Source: Clitoria ternatea (taxonomy: Eukaryota > Streptophyta > Magnoliopsida > Fabales > Fabaceae). From it: 64,000 nt of DNA. A program made the translations under genes and the position numbers. The notes under the pieces were generated by a model, which was not told the origin of the DNA, did no database searches, and worked only from the letters and a program-made list of their open reading frames with translations. Shown here one piece after another: positions 11,785 to 22,399 of the stretch. The stretch lies in contig CM075669.1 of the NCBI GenBank assembly GCA_037962975.1, positions 123,954,501 through 124,018,500 on the forward strand. The letters are read 5' to 3'. Numbering within the stretch: the stretch's first letter is position 1; each line of letters begins with the position of its first letter.

Positions 11785-12230
11785 GAATACTTAGTGGATT
11801 CTGGGTTCCACTTGCTTTTGTTTTCTCAACGAAACTCTGTAGAAATTTTGCAAGGAAGTTTGCTGCCTACATTGCGAGGGTTTCTTCGTTCCTCAAATTC
11901 ATCACTGTCATCTGAGGTAACTATCTCTTCCTTGTCGCTCTAGTTTTGCTTTGGTTTGCTACTCTTAGTTATAGAAAGTAGGCTTCATCTAGGGGGGAAT
12001 CAGTTTCCCGCAACCCTAATAGTCGTGGGGAAGAATCCTTATAATTCTTCCTAAGACTAAATCACGTCACTCAGAAAGGGGATCTTACTCACTGTGGGAA
12101 GTGACCTTTCCCTTCTCAGAGTCGCCCTCTGATTGTAATTGATTTTAAAATGCAGCGAGTAATGATTGCAACTTTCTGACGACATTTTATTTCTTATCGT
12201 AGATTAAGGAGTTCGATTCAGAAAATCCAA

Positions 12231-14483
12231 ATGGCCACTGGAGAAGGAACCTCTGGAAATAGTGCTATTTCGAGGACAACTGAAGGTCTCTATAGCGTTG
12301 TTGCTTCGAGGCTAAATTGGGAGGAGGTTCAGGCTAAATGGCCTTTCTGTTGGGTGTCCAGAGAGTTTAAGGACTTGGCCTCTTGTCATGCGGATGAGGA
12401 GGGATCCCGGATTCAACCGAGGTTCACTCTGAGTACGGATGAAGAGACGAAAAAGTGGTATAGGGTTTACGCACCACTTCCGACAGAGCGGATATGCTAT
12501 GTCGTCCCTAATGACCGCTCTGTATATATGTACGACTTTATTTTTCATTATCTGGGAGTTCGTTTCCCTCTAACCGAACTCCAGATGGGCGTCTTGAAGT
12601 TTTTGAACTGTGCACCCTCCCAACTTCATCCTAACGGTTGGGGCTTCGTCCGAGCTTTGGAGGTCTTGGGTGAACATTTTAATTTCACGCCAACTGTAGC
12701 GATGTTGTTCTACTACACTCAGGTAGTTCGAAGGGCAAACAAGCAGGGTGGAGTTGGTCTGGTGACTCTCCGGACTCTCTGTTCCTTTGTGAATTTTGAG
12801 TCTTATACGGATTCTGCCAAGGTTGACGGGAAGTCCTTCAAGACTTATTTCACTCGCATATATTTTGGAAGGATGAAGAGGGCGTCGACAAATTTCCCCT
12901 GAGTTGGACACACAAACATTTTCTCTTGAGCTCACATGCGTACTACACTGACCAATCCGATCTGTCTCGTGAGACGTCGAAAGTGTTGTTCGCACTTGAA
13001 TCACACACTACACGTCGTCACGTCTTTTCGTGTAGACGTTTGCTAAGTAGCTCAAGCGGAGTCCGGGAGGAATATTTGCGTATTTCTTGTTTGATTTCAC
13101 CTTTTCTCCTTTACCAAATGTATATAAAATATTTATAGTTGCTAACATCTTGTGTTTGTTCATGTAGGTGAAATAGAGCAAGAAACTCCAGAGATGGATA
13201 AGTTAAAGAAATTCAAGGCGGCGGGTAAGTCCGTTGCCCATGAAAATGAAGTGAAGGCCAGGCCCTCAACTAAGGATCGTCCTGAGTTAATCATCCTGAC
13301 CTCGGATGCTGAAGGGGATATCCCACTGGTTGAGGGCGGTTCATCCGATGTTGGTGCAGCCTCGGGTCAGCCTCCAGTTACTGAGAGGAGAAGAAAGATC
13401 CAGAATGATCCTGTAAGGCGTCAGTCCAAGAAGCAAAGGACTTCGGAGGATAAAGCTGTTGAAGCCTCGGAAGCGATTGGTGCTTCCTCCGATCTCAATA
13501 AAGGCACTGCTGCTGGGGTTTCTAGATCAGAGCCGACCTCCTTCCCAACTACCTCGTTTCTCACCCCCTTCCTCTCCTATGAGGGTTCTACTCCAGCCAC
13601 TCTTCCTCCACCGATGTACAAACTCCGGCCTACACTCAGTCCTAAAGAAATTAAGGAAGCGTGTGAGGCCGGAAGGTGGCAGTTAGCCGAACTTGCTGGA
13701 ATGCTTTCTTCAGTCAGCGAGTTGGCTAACAACGTCGATAAGGTTGAAGAATTGAGTGACGAATTGAAAGAACTCAAGCTTTCCTCGGAAAAAGACAAAG
13801 CCGCCGTGAAGTTAATGGAAGATCGTCTTAGCAAGTCTAAGGAGTTTGGAGATATCATGACTAAAGAGAATCTCAAGCTCAAAGGCGATCTTAAAAACTT
13901 GGAAGGCAAAGTGGCAGAGAAGGAGGAAGAACTCCGTAGCTGCCAGGATAAAAATAAAGCTGATGCTGAGGAGTGGTCTCAAAGGGAGAAGAAGCTCCTT
14001 CTTGAGATAGAGGGACTGAAGGCTAGGAAAGCGGAGTCTGAAGTATCCAGTGAGGAGCTGTCCAAGTTGCGGGGAGAATTGGCTACAGCAAAAGCTGAGA
14101 GAGAAGAAGCTGTTGACATATGCAGCCGGGCTGTTGAAGATTCCTTCGGCCTAGCCATACGCCAAGTCTTCTACCGCAACCCCACTGCGAAACTTAACCT
14201 TTATGGAATGGATCCGTACTATGAATTCCATGGGGGAAAGTTAGTCGCAGTGGTGGATGGTCGTCACGAAGATCCACCGACATCCTTGTATGGTTTGGCT
14301 CCTCTTCCTGAGGGTCAAACCATGGGACCTGATTACGTCTTTCCTGTGTCCGAGGTTCCCTCTTCTGAAGAAAGGGCTGAAGCTCCTGGAGGGGAGATTC
14401 CTATGGAGGTTCCCAAGAAAGGGGCACAAGAGCCTGGTGCTGAGGAGGCACAGAAAACTGAAGAACAGATTCCTCCTCCGTAG
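12231..14483 (+). pseudogene. Antisense gene 1 (putative gypsy-type transposon protein), two exons
   Basis: Function unknown. Exon 1, 12231-13079, holds a domain I recognise as Pfam 'putative gypsy type transposon' (PF04195-like): YMYDFIFHYLGVRFPL, then CAPSQLHPNGWGF and VLGEHFNF. A frameshift near 12866 breaks it. Intron 13080-13167 (88 bp, GT-AG, phase 1) leads to exon 2, which is open to 14483. Exon 2 has a long coiled coil (about 13690-14130), then the conserved end SFGLAIRQVFYRNP and YYEFHGGKLVAVVD. Length and layout match gene 2 downstream. It runs opposite to gag-pol and has its own TATA box. Confidence 0.78.
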
Positions 14484-14961
14484 TTTTGTTTTCCTTTATA
14501 TGTATAGTTGTGTACCGGGATCAACTCCGGATTTTGAACTATTGTATACAGCCTTGTTTTTAATGAATGAATTCCATTTAAGGCATTTGTCTTCATCGTT
14601 TCATGTATATATAATTCAATGCTAATCCGTTCTGTATAACTAATCTTAAGGCCGGATTGAAATAACTGCCTCAGAAGATTAAACAATAGATAAATTTAGA
14701 ACGGCAAAATATATACATGTCCCCAAGTATGTGTTAAGAAAAAGGTGCCTGTCTTTGGGGCATGATCCTTAATTTTCTTAATTCTCTTGGGGAAAGATGG
14801 GTCGATCCGCTGTTCAGTAGAGTAATGTAACAGGACGGATGACTGCTTTTAGTCCGTAATACTCTCACAGGAGATGACAATATTGTTCCAAGTTTAGGGA
14901 ACTGCAGGGAAGTGGTGTTTGAGTCCTTCATTATAAGGATGATGATGGGAGTTTTTTCTAC
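14484..14961 (+). other. 3' UTR and spacer after antisense gene 1
   Basis: Homologous to the 3' flank of gene 2 (CCGGGATCAACTCCGG). No ORF. Confidence 0.5.
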
Positions 14962-15490
14962 GCCAGGAGTTACGTCGTTGTATCACAGAATAGGTGATAA
15001 ACGTCCTGGGAGAATACCACTTGAAAGCGAAAGTGCGGACTGACTTTCGGAATTTTCCATCATATAAATGATTATGGGAATTGTTCGTACCAGGAGTTTT
15101 ATCGTCGAATCACTTCATAGGTGATTGAGATCATCCATCTTGGGGGTGTGTACGACACCAGGAATTACACCGTCAGGTCACATAGTAGGTGATTGAGATC
15201 ATCCGTCCTTGAGGTGTGTATGGCGCCAGGAGTTATATCGTCAGATCACAGAATGGGTGATTGAGATCATCCGTCCTGGGCAAGTACACAACGTCAGGAG
15301 TTATATCGTCAGATCACATAGTGGGTGACTGAGGATATCCATTCTGGAAAAGTACACTGCCAAGAGTTACATCGTCAGATCACAGATTAAGTGATTTAGA
15401 TAATCCGTCCTGGAATGATTATTGGAGTTCTTGGTACCAGGAGTTACATCATCGAATCACAGAATAGGTGATTGAGATCATCCGTCCTGG
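14962..15490 (-). repeat. Seven hairpin units (ccagga...tcctgg), cassette 1
   Basis: About seven units of 65-75 bp. Each has an outer stem such as CCAGGA/TCCTGG and an inner stem such as AATCAC/GTGATT or TATCAC/GTGATA around a 7-base loop. Units start near 14962, 15090, 15156, 15224, 15292, 15358 and 15436. Related units occur at 20015-20157. Confidence 0.78.
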
Positions 15491-15560
15491 TGAATTTTTC
15501 CAATCATGGGAGTGCGGATTAACAAATTTCGCATCCATCTGAAATCCGAGTAACACCTCT

Positions 15561-15611
15561 ACTAGCCCCCTAGCTGATGTGAGGAAGCAGTTGACTTGCT
15601 CATATGAGCTA
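15561..15611 (-). other. Internal copy of the polypurine tract hairpin
   Basis: TAGCCCCCTAGC precedes a stem of TAGCTGATGTGAG (15571-15583) with CTCATATGAGCTA (15599-15611), 11 of 13 paired. It has the layout of 11245-11293 and marks the start of the second cassette. Confidence 0.72.
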
Positions 15612-16019
15612 TATTGATCATAGTACGTTTGGATTTCGGAATTGCACCGAAGTGTAAATATCCGCTCTAGGAACCAGGTTCCGTAGTGATGAAATTTTAA
15701 GGGCGGATTCGGCAATGGGAATATCAGAAGTTTATCGAATTTCGCAACCCTTGGTATTCGGGTAATGGTGGCCACGTTTCTAACGATTGGACATTTTATG
15801 CCTTAATTCACGTGGGCGAGCCATTATTGCGTTAAATGCGCATGTCTTAGTAACTGTCACGCATAGTCTTGTTGGGCCTAGTATTTGGTTTTAATAGGCC
15901 CATTTCGATGGCTCTGTGACAAAACGATGGCATTTTCGTGCCTTGAGGTACTAAACGACAATTTTGGTCCACTAAACGGGGAGTCGTTTGGGGGTAAACG
16001 ACAGGTTGTGTTTAGTGGG
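15612..16019 (+). other. Upstream region of antisense gene 2
   Basis: Non-coding, homologous to 11300-11780 before gene 1 in several short blocks. Probably promoter-proximal sequence. Confidence 0.5.
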
Positions 16020-16028
16020 TATTTAAAA
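16020..16028 (+). promoter_or_regulatory. TATA-like box of antisense gene 2
   Basis: TATTTAAAA about 190 bp before the likely start at 16210. Weaker than the TATA of gene 1. Confidence 0.45.
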
Positions 16029-16209
16029 AATTTTCGTGCCCCGATAAAGGCATATTTGGCAACTTCAATTACCATTTCTTGTTGCTCCCTTGTCGAACCT
16101 CTGCAAAAGTTCTGAGAAGTTCTTCGTGTCCGCCTCTGTGAATTTCAATTCAATATCCTTAGGTAACCACTTTCCCTTCGTTTTCTGTATCTCTTTTCAA
16201 TATTTGAGA

Positions 16210-18770
16210 ATGCCTAGGAAGGGTGTTAGCTTCAGTGGCGTTAGCCCTAGAGGAAGAGGAGGGAGGGCTTTGACTCAAAACCCTAGCGTTCGTGGTGGGA
16301 GGATCCCAGTGATCCTCCAGTCGAGGCCACAGTATACAAAGAGGGAGGAGTCGCAATATCAAAGGCGAAGGGTGATTATACCCTCTTCAGAGTCTTCCTC
16401 CTCCAGTGAGAGTGGCGAGAGTGGGGATTTGTATTTCTCTGATGATGTGAAATTTTATCGCAGCATCAAAGCTTTCACAATGGTGACAAAGAAAGTTACT
16501 GGGAGGAAATCGTCTGAAGGGGAATCTCCTTCTGAGAAGTATATCTTGAAGACCCAATCCGGGCTATGCAACGTGGTTGCACACCGGATAGACTGGGTGA
16601 AATTCCAACAGAAACGCCCATTCAGCTGGGTGGCTGAGGAGTTTCGTGAAATAGCATCAGTTCACGCTCGAGAAGAGGGAGCGGAGTTGGAGCCGCGTTT
16701 CACGGTCTTCAAGAAGGACAAATACAAGAAGTGCTTCATGGTGATAGCTCCGTTGCCATCCGATCGAATTTGCCATACTCCGGACGAAAGGTCCTTGTAT
16801 ATGTATGACTTTTTATTTTTGAACCTTGGTGTGCGGTTTCCCCTTTCGAAGTTTCAGATGGGGGTTCTGAGATTCCTGGACTGCGCTCCTTCGCAGCTTC
16901 ACCCCAACGGATGGGGATTAGTCCGTTCTCTTGAAGTGCTTGGGGAGCACTTCAACTTCAAACCGACGGTGGCCATGCTCTTCTATTTTGCTCAAGTGGT
17001 CCGTCGTGCAAATAAAGAGAAGGGGGGAGTGAGCTTGATATCCCTCCGGACTCTCTCCAAGGTTATCAACTTTGAGGCGTACACTGACTCCGCCAAGGTT
17101 GATGGACATTCATTCAAATCCTATTTTACGAAGATTAGCCTTCACCCTGATGAGTCAGTTTTGTGGTTAACTGAAGATGGGATTCCGAAGTTCCCAGTGG
17201 CTTGGACGCATGAGCACTTTTTGCTGACCTCCCAGGCGTACTACACTGAGGAGGATGAACTAAGCCCGTCTTCAGTTTCTGTTCTTTCCGCCCTTCAATC
17301 CTACACCGCCTCGCATCAATTTTTCTCTTGCAGGCGTTTGTTAGGATCGTGGTCTACCCGCAAGGAATATCTGCGTAATTTTCCTGCTATTTTTCATGTT
17401 TTATCGTATCATGACTTGAAGTCTTTGATTTCTAACCGTATTGCTTGGTTTTGCAGTTGAAATTGAAGCTGCGTCACCAGAGATGGAAAAACTGAAGGGG
17501 CTCAAAGCTGGAGTGAATTCCGTGGCAGCTGAAAATGACATTCAAGCGAAACGGAATTCGAAGAAAGCTACAGCGGAGACCATCACTTTAACCTCATCTG
17601 CTGGTGACAATATTCCCTTGCTAGAGGGCGGATCTGAGGGGGTTGCGGTTGAGAAGGTCGGAGAGAAGAAGAAAAGAATAAAACGCGGCTCCTCAAAGAC
17701 CTCGGATCGTCAACTCTCTCCGAAAAACAAAAAATTTCAAGTGAGGGTGCTGATCCGGAGCTTTTAAAGGGAAAGAAAGTGGAAGGGTCCGCTCTGGATG
17801 CAGGATCCACTCCGGATGCCCCCGGCGACGGGATCACTTATGGTGCAAAGCCAATAACGACTTACTTTGCACCAAAAGTTACTCGCCCTCTTCAAAGTAA
17901 CTCCGGTCTTGCACAATATCTGGTATACGAGGGTTCTGTCCCTGAGGGCGTTCCTGAGACTCCGTACAAGCTGAAGCCCTCATTGATGAGCGATGAAGTA
18001 ACCAAAGCTTGCGATGCCGGACAGAAGCACCTGGCAGAATTATCCGGGCTCTTAAGATCAGTTCGCAAGCTTTCAGAAGAGAATGAGAGGCTGAGCTTGT
18101 TGGTTGGCGAGGTTAATGACCTTAGCGTTGCTGCTGCTAAGGATAAGGCAATCATCCTTCGTCTAGAAGGTAAATTAGAAGCTTCCAAGGAGGAAGGATA
18201 TAAGAAGGATGAAGAAATTGCCAAGCTGAAATATCTTGCCAAGGAGTTGGAGGCCCAAGTGGCTGACCAAAAGAAAATTAATTCCGACCTCCATTCCGGT
18301 TTTTGTGCGGAGAAGGAACGCTCTTCAAAGCTGGAAGAGGAGCTTAAGGAAGTTAAAGTTGTTTATTCTCGAGGAACTGAAGATTGGTCGCGTAAGGAGA
18401 AGGAGCTGCTCTCAAAGTTGGCGGTCACAAAGAATTTAACGAGGCTGTAGATATGTGCGATCAAGCAGTCAAGGAATCCTTTGGGTTGGCTGTTCGTCAA
18501 ATTCAATACCGGAATCCCAAGGTGAAACTTAATCTGAATGGTATTGATCCGTTCTATGAGTTTCATCAAGGGAAACTGGTGGCCGTAGTTGATAAGCGTC
18601 ATGAAAGTCCGCCTAACACTCCTTATAAGTTCGCTCCTTTACCTAAAGGTCAATCAATGGGACCTTCACTCCTGAAGCCCGTAAGTACAGGAACAAGCTC
18701 TCGCACTGAAGAAGGCAAGATCGGAGACAAAGGCAAAGGGAAAGAAGGAGATTCAAGCCAGAGAAAGTAG
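16210..18770 (+). pseudogene. Antisense gene 2, diverged copy of antisense gene 1
   Basis: Start chosen at 16210 (MPRKGVSFSGVSPRGRGGRA), giving a basic, Ser-rich N-terminus that gene 1 lacks; an upstream ATG at 16090 lies in probable 5' UTR. Exon 1 is fully open to 17374 and carries the same domain (YMYDFLFLNLGVRFPL, CAPSQLHPNGWGL). Intron 17375-17456 (82 bp, GT-AG, phase 1) is at the same place as in gene 1. Exon 2 has a coiled coil (about 18040-18430) and the end SFGLAVRQIQYRNP, but is broken by frameshifts near 17735 and 18430. About 126 of 190 residues of the domain match gene 1. Function unknown. Confidence 0.8.
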
Positions 18771-18867
18771 CGCCTTCCTTGTTTCCTTTTTGATTTTATT
18801 GATTCAAATTCGCTGTGTTCCGGGATCAGCTCCGGATTATTACACGAATTGTAATTCTTGTTTAATC

Positions 18868-18873
18868 AATAAA
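18868..18873 (+). terminator. Poly(A) signal of antisense gene 2
   Basis: AATAAA about 100 bp after the stop codon, in a U-rich context. Confidence 0.5.
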
Positions 18874-19442
18874 AGAGTTTTTTACCTCCATTATTGTTTA
18901 GTGAAAAACAACTTTAATAGAGGGATTGCGTGTGTATTGTATCATTCCGGATTTAAGTTATGAAGATCGAATTGTAAAACAAAATCTCCATACCGGACTT
19001 AAACATGCGAGATGAATTTCATACTAAGATCACCGCTTGTGAGGGAACACATCATCGTCACAAGAACGGCTTAAGGGGAATGATTGTGAGATCGTTTAGA
19101 CGAGAGTTCATTCCTCAAGATATTCGTTAAATCGTTGATGCTGTCCCCCAGTTTCATTGGGTGATTATCACTTTGAATAAACTCTGAATGAGATTTTCTC
19201 ATGAGAGCTTTTAAGAGTGAGGATTTAAAATAGAAATTCCTCTTCAAATATTTCCGACTGAGAGATTTCGGGTGAATATGCCTTAGATTGTGGCGTACCA
19301 GAGTGAATTGTTTGTGTCGGAGTTTGAGTCTGGTCTCAATTGAAGAATTGATGACTCAGAATTATAAGCTATAAAACTTCCAAATAAAGAACTTCATAAG
19401 AGAGTATTAATCTGGAGTTCAGTATAACTTACTTGTTGTGTT
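18874..19442 (+). other. Spacer after antisense gene 2
   Basis: Non-coding; loosely repeated CGGA/GTTCG words near its end grade into the following array. Confidence 0.45.
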
Positions 19443-19998
19443 TGGAGTTCGGTTTGATCCTACTGTCCATGTCATATTTGGCGTTCGGTTTAATCCTACT
19501 AGCCGTTCTTCAATTGTTCCTTGGTTTTATCCAATGATAATTCTTCACCGACGTTCGGTTAATCCTACTAGTCGTACTCAGAGTTCGGTTTAATCCTACA
19601 ATCCGAGCATTCGATACGGGGTTCAGATCAGGGCTAATCCTGAACCTACTGCGCCCGTTACTTGGGGTTCAGCGTGGTCTTGAAGAAGAACCAGCTTACT
19701 GCGCCCAAGCCTTCGTATGGGGTTCGGTTTGTGGCCTTGAAAAAGGACCAGCCCTACAACCCATGTCCTGAGGTTCAGTTTAATCTTACAACTCAGGTCT
19801 TCACCGACGTTCGGCCAAACCTACTAGTCGTACCCAGAGTTCGGTTTAATCCTACAATCTGGGCCTTCGAATGGGGTTCGGTGCAATCCTACAACCCATT
19901 TCCTGAGGTTCGGTTTAATCCTACAACCCAGGTCTTCACCGACGTTCGGCCAAACCTACTAGTCGTACTCGGAGTTCGGTTCAATCCTACAATCCGAG
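19443..19998 (-). repeat. Constant-loop, variable-stem hairpin array (14 units)
   Basis: Core GTTCGGTTTAATCCTAC(AA) repeats about every 30-45 bp. In each unit the bases just before and after the core are complementary, but the stem sequence differs: TGGA/TCCA (19443/19466), CGAC/GTCG (19549/19571), ACGGG/CCCGT (19616/19654), CTTGGG/CCCAAG (19661/19704), ATGGG/CCCAT (19717/19760), CCTGAG/CTCAGG (19767/19792), CCCAGA/TCTGGG (19833/19858), AATGGG/CCCATT (19870/19895), CTCGGA/TCCGAG (19968/19993). It lies between integrase and antisense gene 2. Confidence 0.82.
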
Positions 19999-20014
19999 CC
20001 TTCAATCAATTAAA

Positions 20015-20157
20015 CATACTCGAGGAGTTACATCGTCAATTACAGAATGGGTAATTGAGATCATCCGTCCTGAGTATGCTCTTGTGTGTTGCGCATATTC
20101 GAGGAGTTACATCGTCAACTACAGAACAAGTAGCTGAGATCATCCGTCCTGAATATG
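20015..20157 (-). repeat. Two hairpin units, cassette 2
   Basis: Unit 1: outer CATACTC/GAGTATG (20015/20072), inner CAATTAC/GTAATTG (20037/20051). Unit 2: outer CATATTC/GAATATG (20094/20151), inner CAACTAC/GTAGCTG (20116/20130). The inner part GTTACATCGTC and the tail GAGATCATCCGTCCTG are as in 14962-15490. Confidence 0.8.
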
Positions 20158-20336
20158 TTTCTGTACACCGGATAAACTGAAAATCACAGCATGAGAAAAA
20201 CTCGAAAGAGTTAAATTGTTGTGAGAGATTCTTATTAAATCAAAAATAAGAATTACAATGAGAGCGTAGCCGTGAAAATAAATTCTCCAGTATTCAATCC
20301 AAGATAAGGATAGGAGAGTGTGGATGGTTTCAACAG

Positions 20337-22399
20337 CTAGCTATAGTAGATGCGCAAGTTTTGGGTGTTCCACTTATTTCGGATTGGAGTGCCATCAAGG
20401 TTTTCAAGGCGGTAAGAGCCTTTGCCAGTGACCTCGGATACCCTATATGGGCCTTCCCAGTTTGGGGCTAATTTGCCTTGATGAGCGAATTTGTTCCCTA
20501 TACTTGCTTTCCTCAAAACCAAATCTCCAACGTTGAAAGTCCTTGATTGGACTCGTTTGTTGTACCGGAGAGCAACTTTGGCTTTGATGGCTTGATCTCT
20601 GATGAAAGCGTCTTCTCTGAGTTCTTGTATGACATCCATTTCGGATGCCAAGTTAGCATTGTTGGTTTCTTCAGAGAAGTACTTAACCCTTGTGGAAGCA
20701 ATTTGCAGTTCCACAGGTATCATTACCTCGACCCCGTATGTTAGGCGATATGGGGATTCATTGGTGGATGAATGAGGTGTTGTCCGATATGCCCATAGGA
20801 CATGACACAGCTGGTCTGTCCATCCGCCCTTGGCTTCACCAAGGCGTTTCTTTAGTCCCTTCAGCACCTCCCTGTTGGCCACTTCAGCTTGACCATTAGT
20901 TTGGGGATGTTCGACGGATGAGAATATTTGGGTTATTCCTAACCCTTCAAGCAAATCTGTGAACTTTCTATCCGTGAACTGGGTGCCATTGTCTGTGACA
21001 ATCCGTGCTGGGACCCCGAACCGTGTTATGATGTTTTCATACATGAAACGACGAGTTCGGGCTGAAGTAATATGCACCACCGGCTCTGCTTCTATCCACT
21101 TAGTGAAATAATCGACCCCTACAATGAGATATTTGATGCCCCCAGGAGCAGGTGGAAAGGGGTCCAGAATATCCAATCCCCATTGATAGAAGGGCCATGG
21201 AACAGCGGATGTGAAGAGTTCTTCCGCCGGTGTGTGGTGCAGGTTAGAGAATTTTTGGCAAGCGTCGCATTTTTTGACGAAGTCAATGGAGTCTTGCTTC
21301 ATCGTGGGCCACCAGTATCCAGCTCTGAGGATTTTTTGCATTAAGCTTCTTCCTCCGGCGTGGTGTCCACATTGTCCTCCATGCACTTCCTCCATTACAT
21401 CTTGCACCTCATCCTCTTTGAGACAAATCAAATAGGGCACAGAGAGTGCCCTTCTGTAAAGATTACCATCAATCATAGTGAAATACGGTAATTCTCTCCT
21501 TAGCCTCGTCTTTTCCTTCTCATTTGTAGGTAGTTGTCCATCAGCCAAATAACGGATGTAAGGAGCCATCCATGTATCTCCGTAAAGGGAGTTAGTCATT
21601 ATGGCGTTTAGAGAAGGGAAAAGAGGAATGCTGGGCGACGTTAGCGTGCTTTGAACCAGCGTAGTGGTGCTACCTGGTCGTTTAGTGCTTGCTAACCTGG
21701 AGAGTATATCCGCTCTCGTATTCTCTTCACGTGGAACATGCTTGAATTCCACCTTTGAGAATTTTTCAGTCAACTCCTTGACACAGTTCAAGTATAATTG
21801 GAGTTGAGGTTCGCGAGCTTGATAATCTCCTAAGATCTGCGAAATCACCAGCTGTGAATCGCTGCAGAGTGTCGCCTCAGAAGCTCCGATGTCAATTGCA
21901 GCTCTTAGCCCGGCCAAGCAAGCTTCGTACTCAGCTTGGTTGTTGGATGTTTTGAAATTGAAACGAAGGGAGATCTCCAGGTGTACTCCGTCGTCACTTT
22001 CTAGAACTACACCTACTCCAGAGCCTCTTTGGTTTGATGAACCATCAACGTAAATGGTCCAATGGACTCGAGGGTAATCTGGATCAGTCCCTGTCATTTC
22101 CACAATAAAGTCAGCCAGGACTTGAGCTTTAATAGCGCTGCGGGGTTCGTAGGATATATCAAACTCAGAGAGTTCAACAGACCATTTGATCATCCTCCCA
22201 GCGAGATCGGGCTTGATTAAGATAGAACGGAGTGGCAAATCCGTTCTCACTATGATTGGATGGGCATGAAAGTACGGACGAAGCCGTCGAGAGGCCCAAA
22301 CAACAGCGAGGGCGGCCTTTTCGATTTTTTGATACCGGAGCTCAGCACCTTGCAAGGTTTTGCTAGTGAAATAGACCGGTCTTTGTCCATCAGGAGTTT
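20337..22399 (-). CDS. RH-INT: RNase H and integrase of the Tat-like element
   Basis: A long open frame (672 codons from 22355), readable upstream to the frameshift near 22395. RT-linked RNase H (IEKAALAVVWASRRLRPYF) is followed by a second, Tat/Ogre-type archaeal-like RNase H (YVDGSSNQRGSGVGVVLE near 22010-22060; NNQAEYEACLAGL near 21900-21940). Integrase follows: zinc segment GHHAGGRSLMQK with CDACQK (21255-21385), core Asp in WGLDILDPFP (about 21150-21180), TDNGTQF (about 20980-21000) and NGQAEVANRE (about 20865-20893). All three catalytic residues are present. It ends at 20337 with a C-terminal beta-rich domain. Expression needs the broken upstream frame. Confidence 0.88.

Larger units (their letters stand above)
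11245..15490 (+). repeat. Cassette 1 of the duplicated antisense-gene block
   Basis: Contains, in order, PPT-like hairpin, promoter region, two-exon gene, 3' UTR and structured tandem repeats. Corresponds block by block to 15561-20157. Shared non-coding blocks include CACGTGGGC followed by CCATTATTGCG or CAATTATTGCG (11547-11567 and 15812-15832) and CCGGGATCA(G/A)CTCCGGATT in both 3' UTRs (14516 and 18818). Confidence 0.82.
15561..20157 (+). repeat. Cassette 2 of the duplicated antisense-gene block
   Basis: Same order as cassette 1 but with only two of the catcc-gtcctgg units at its end and an extra array (19443-19998). Coding parts are about two-thirds identical to cassette 1, so the duplication is far older than the insertion of this copy. 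Confidence 0.82.

Noticed and set aside
19443..19998. CRISPR-like array or tRNA T-arm-like repeat (GTTCG core)
   Set aside because: Plant nuclear context, irregular spacing and no cas genes exclude CRISPR. The core resembles a T-loop only by the GTTCG letters; no acceptor or anticodon arm is present.
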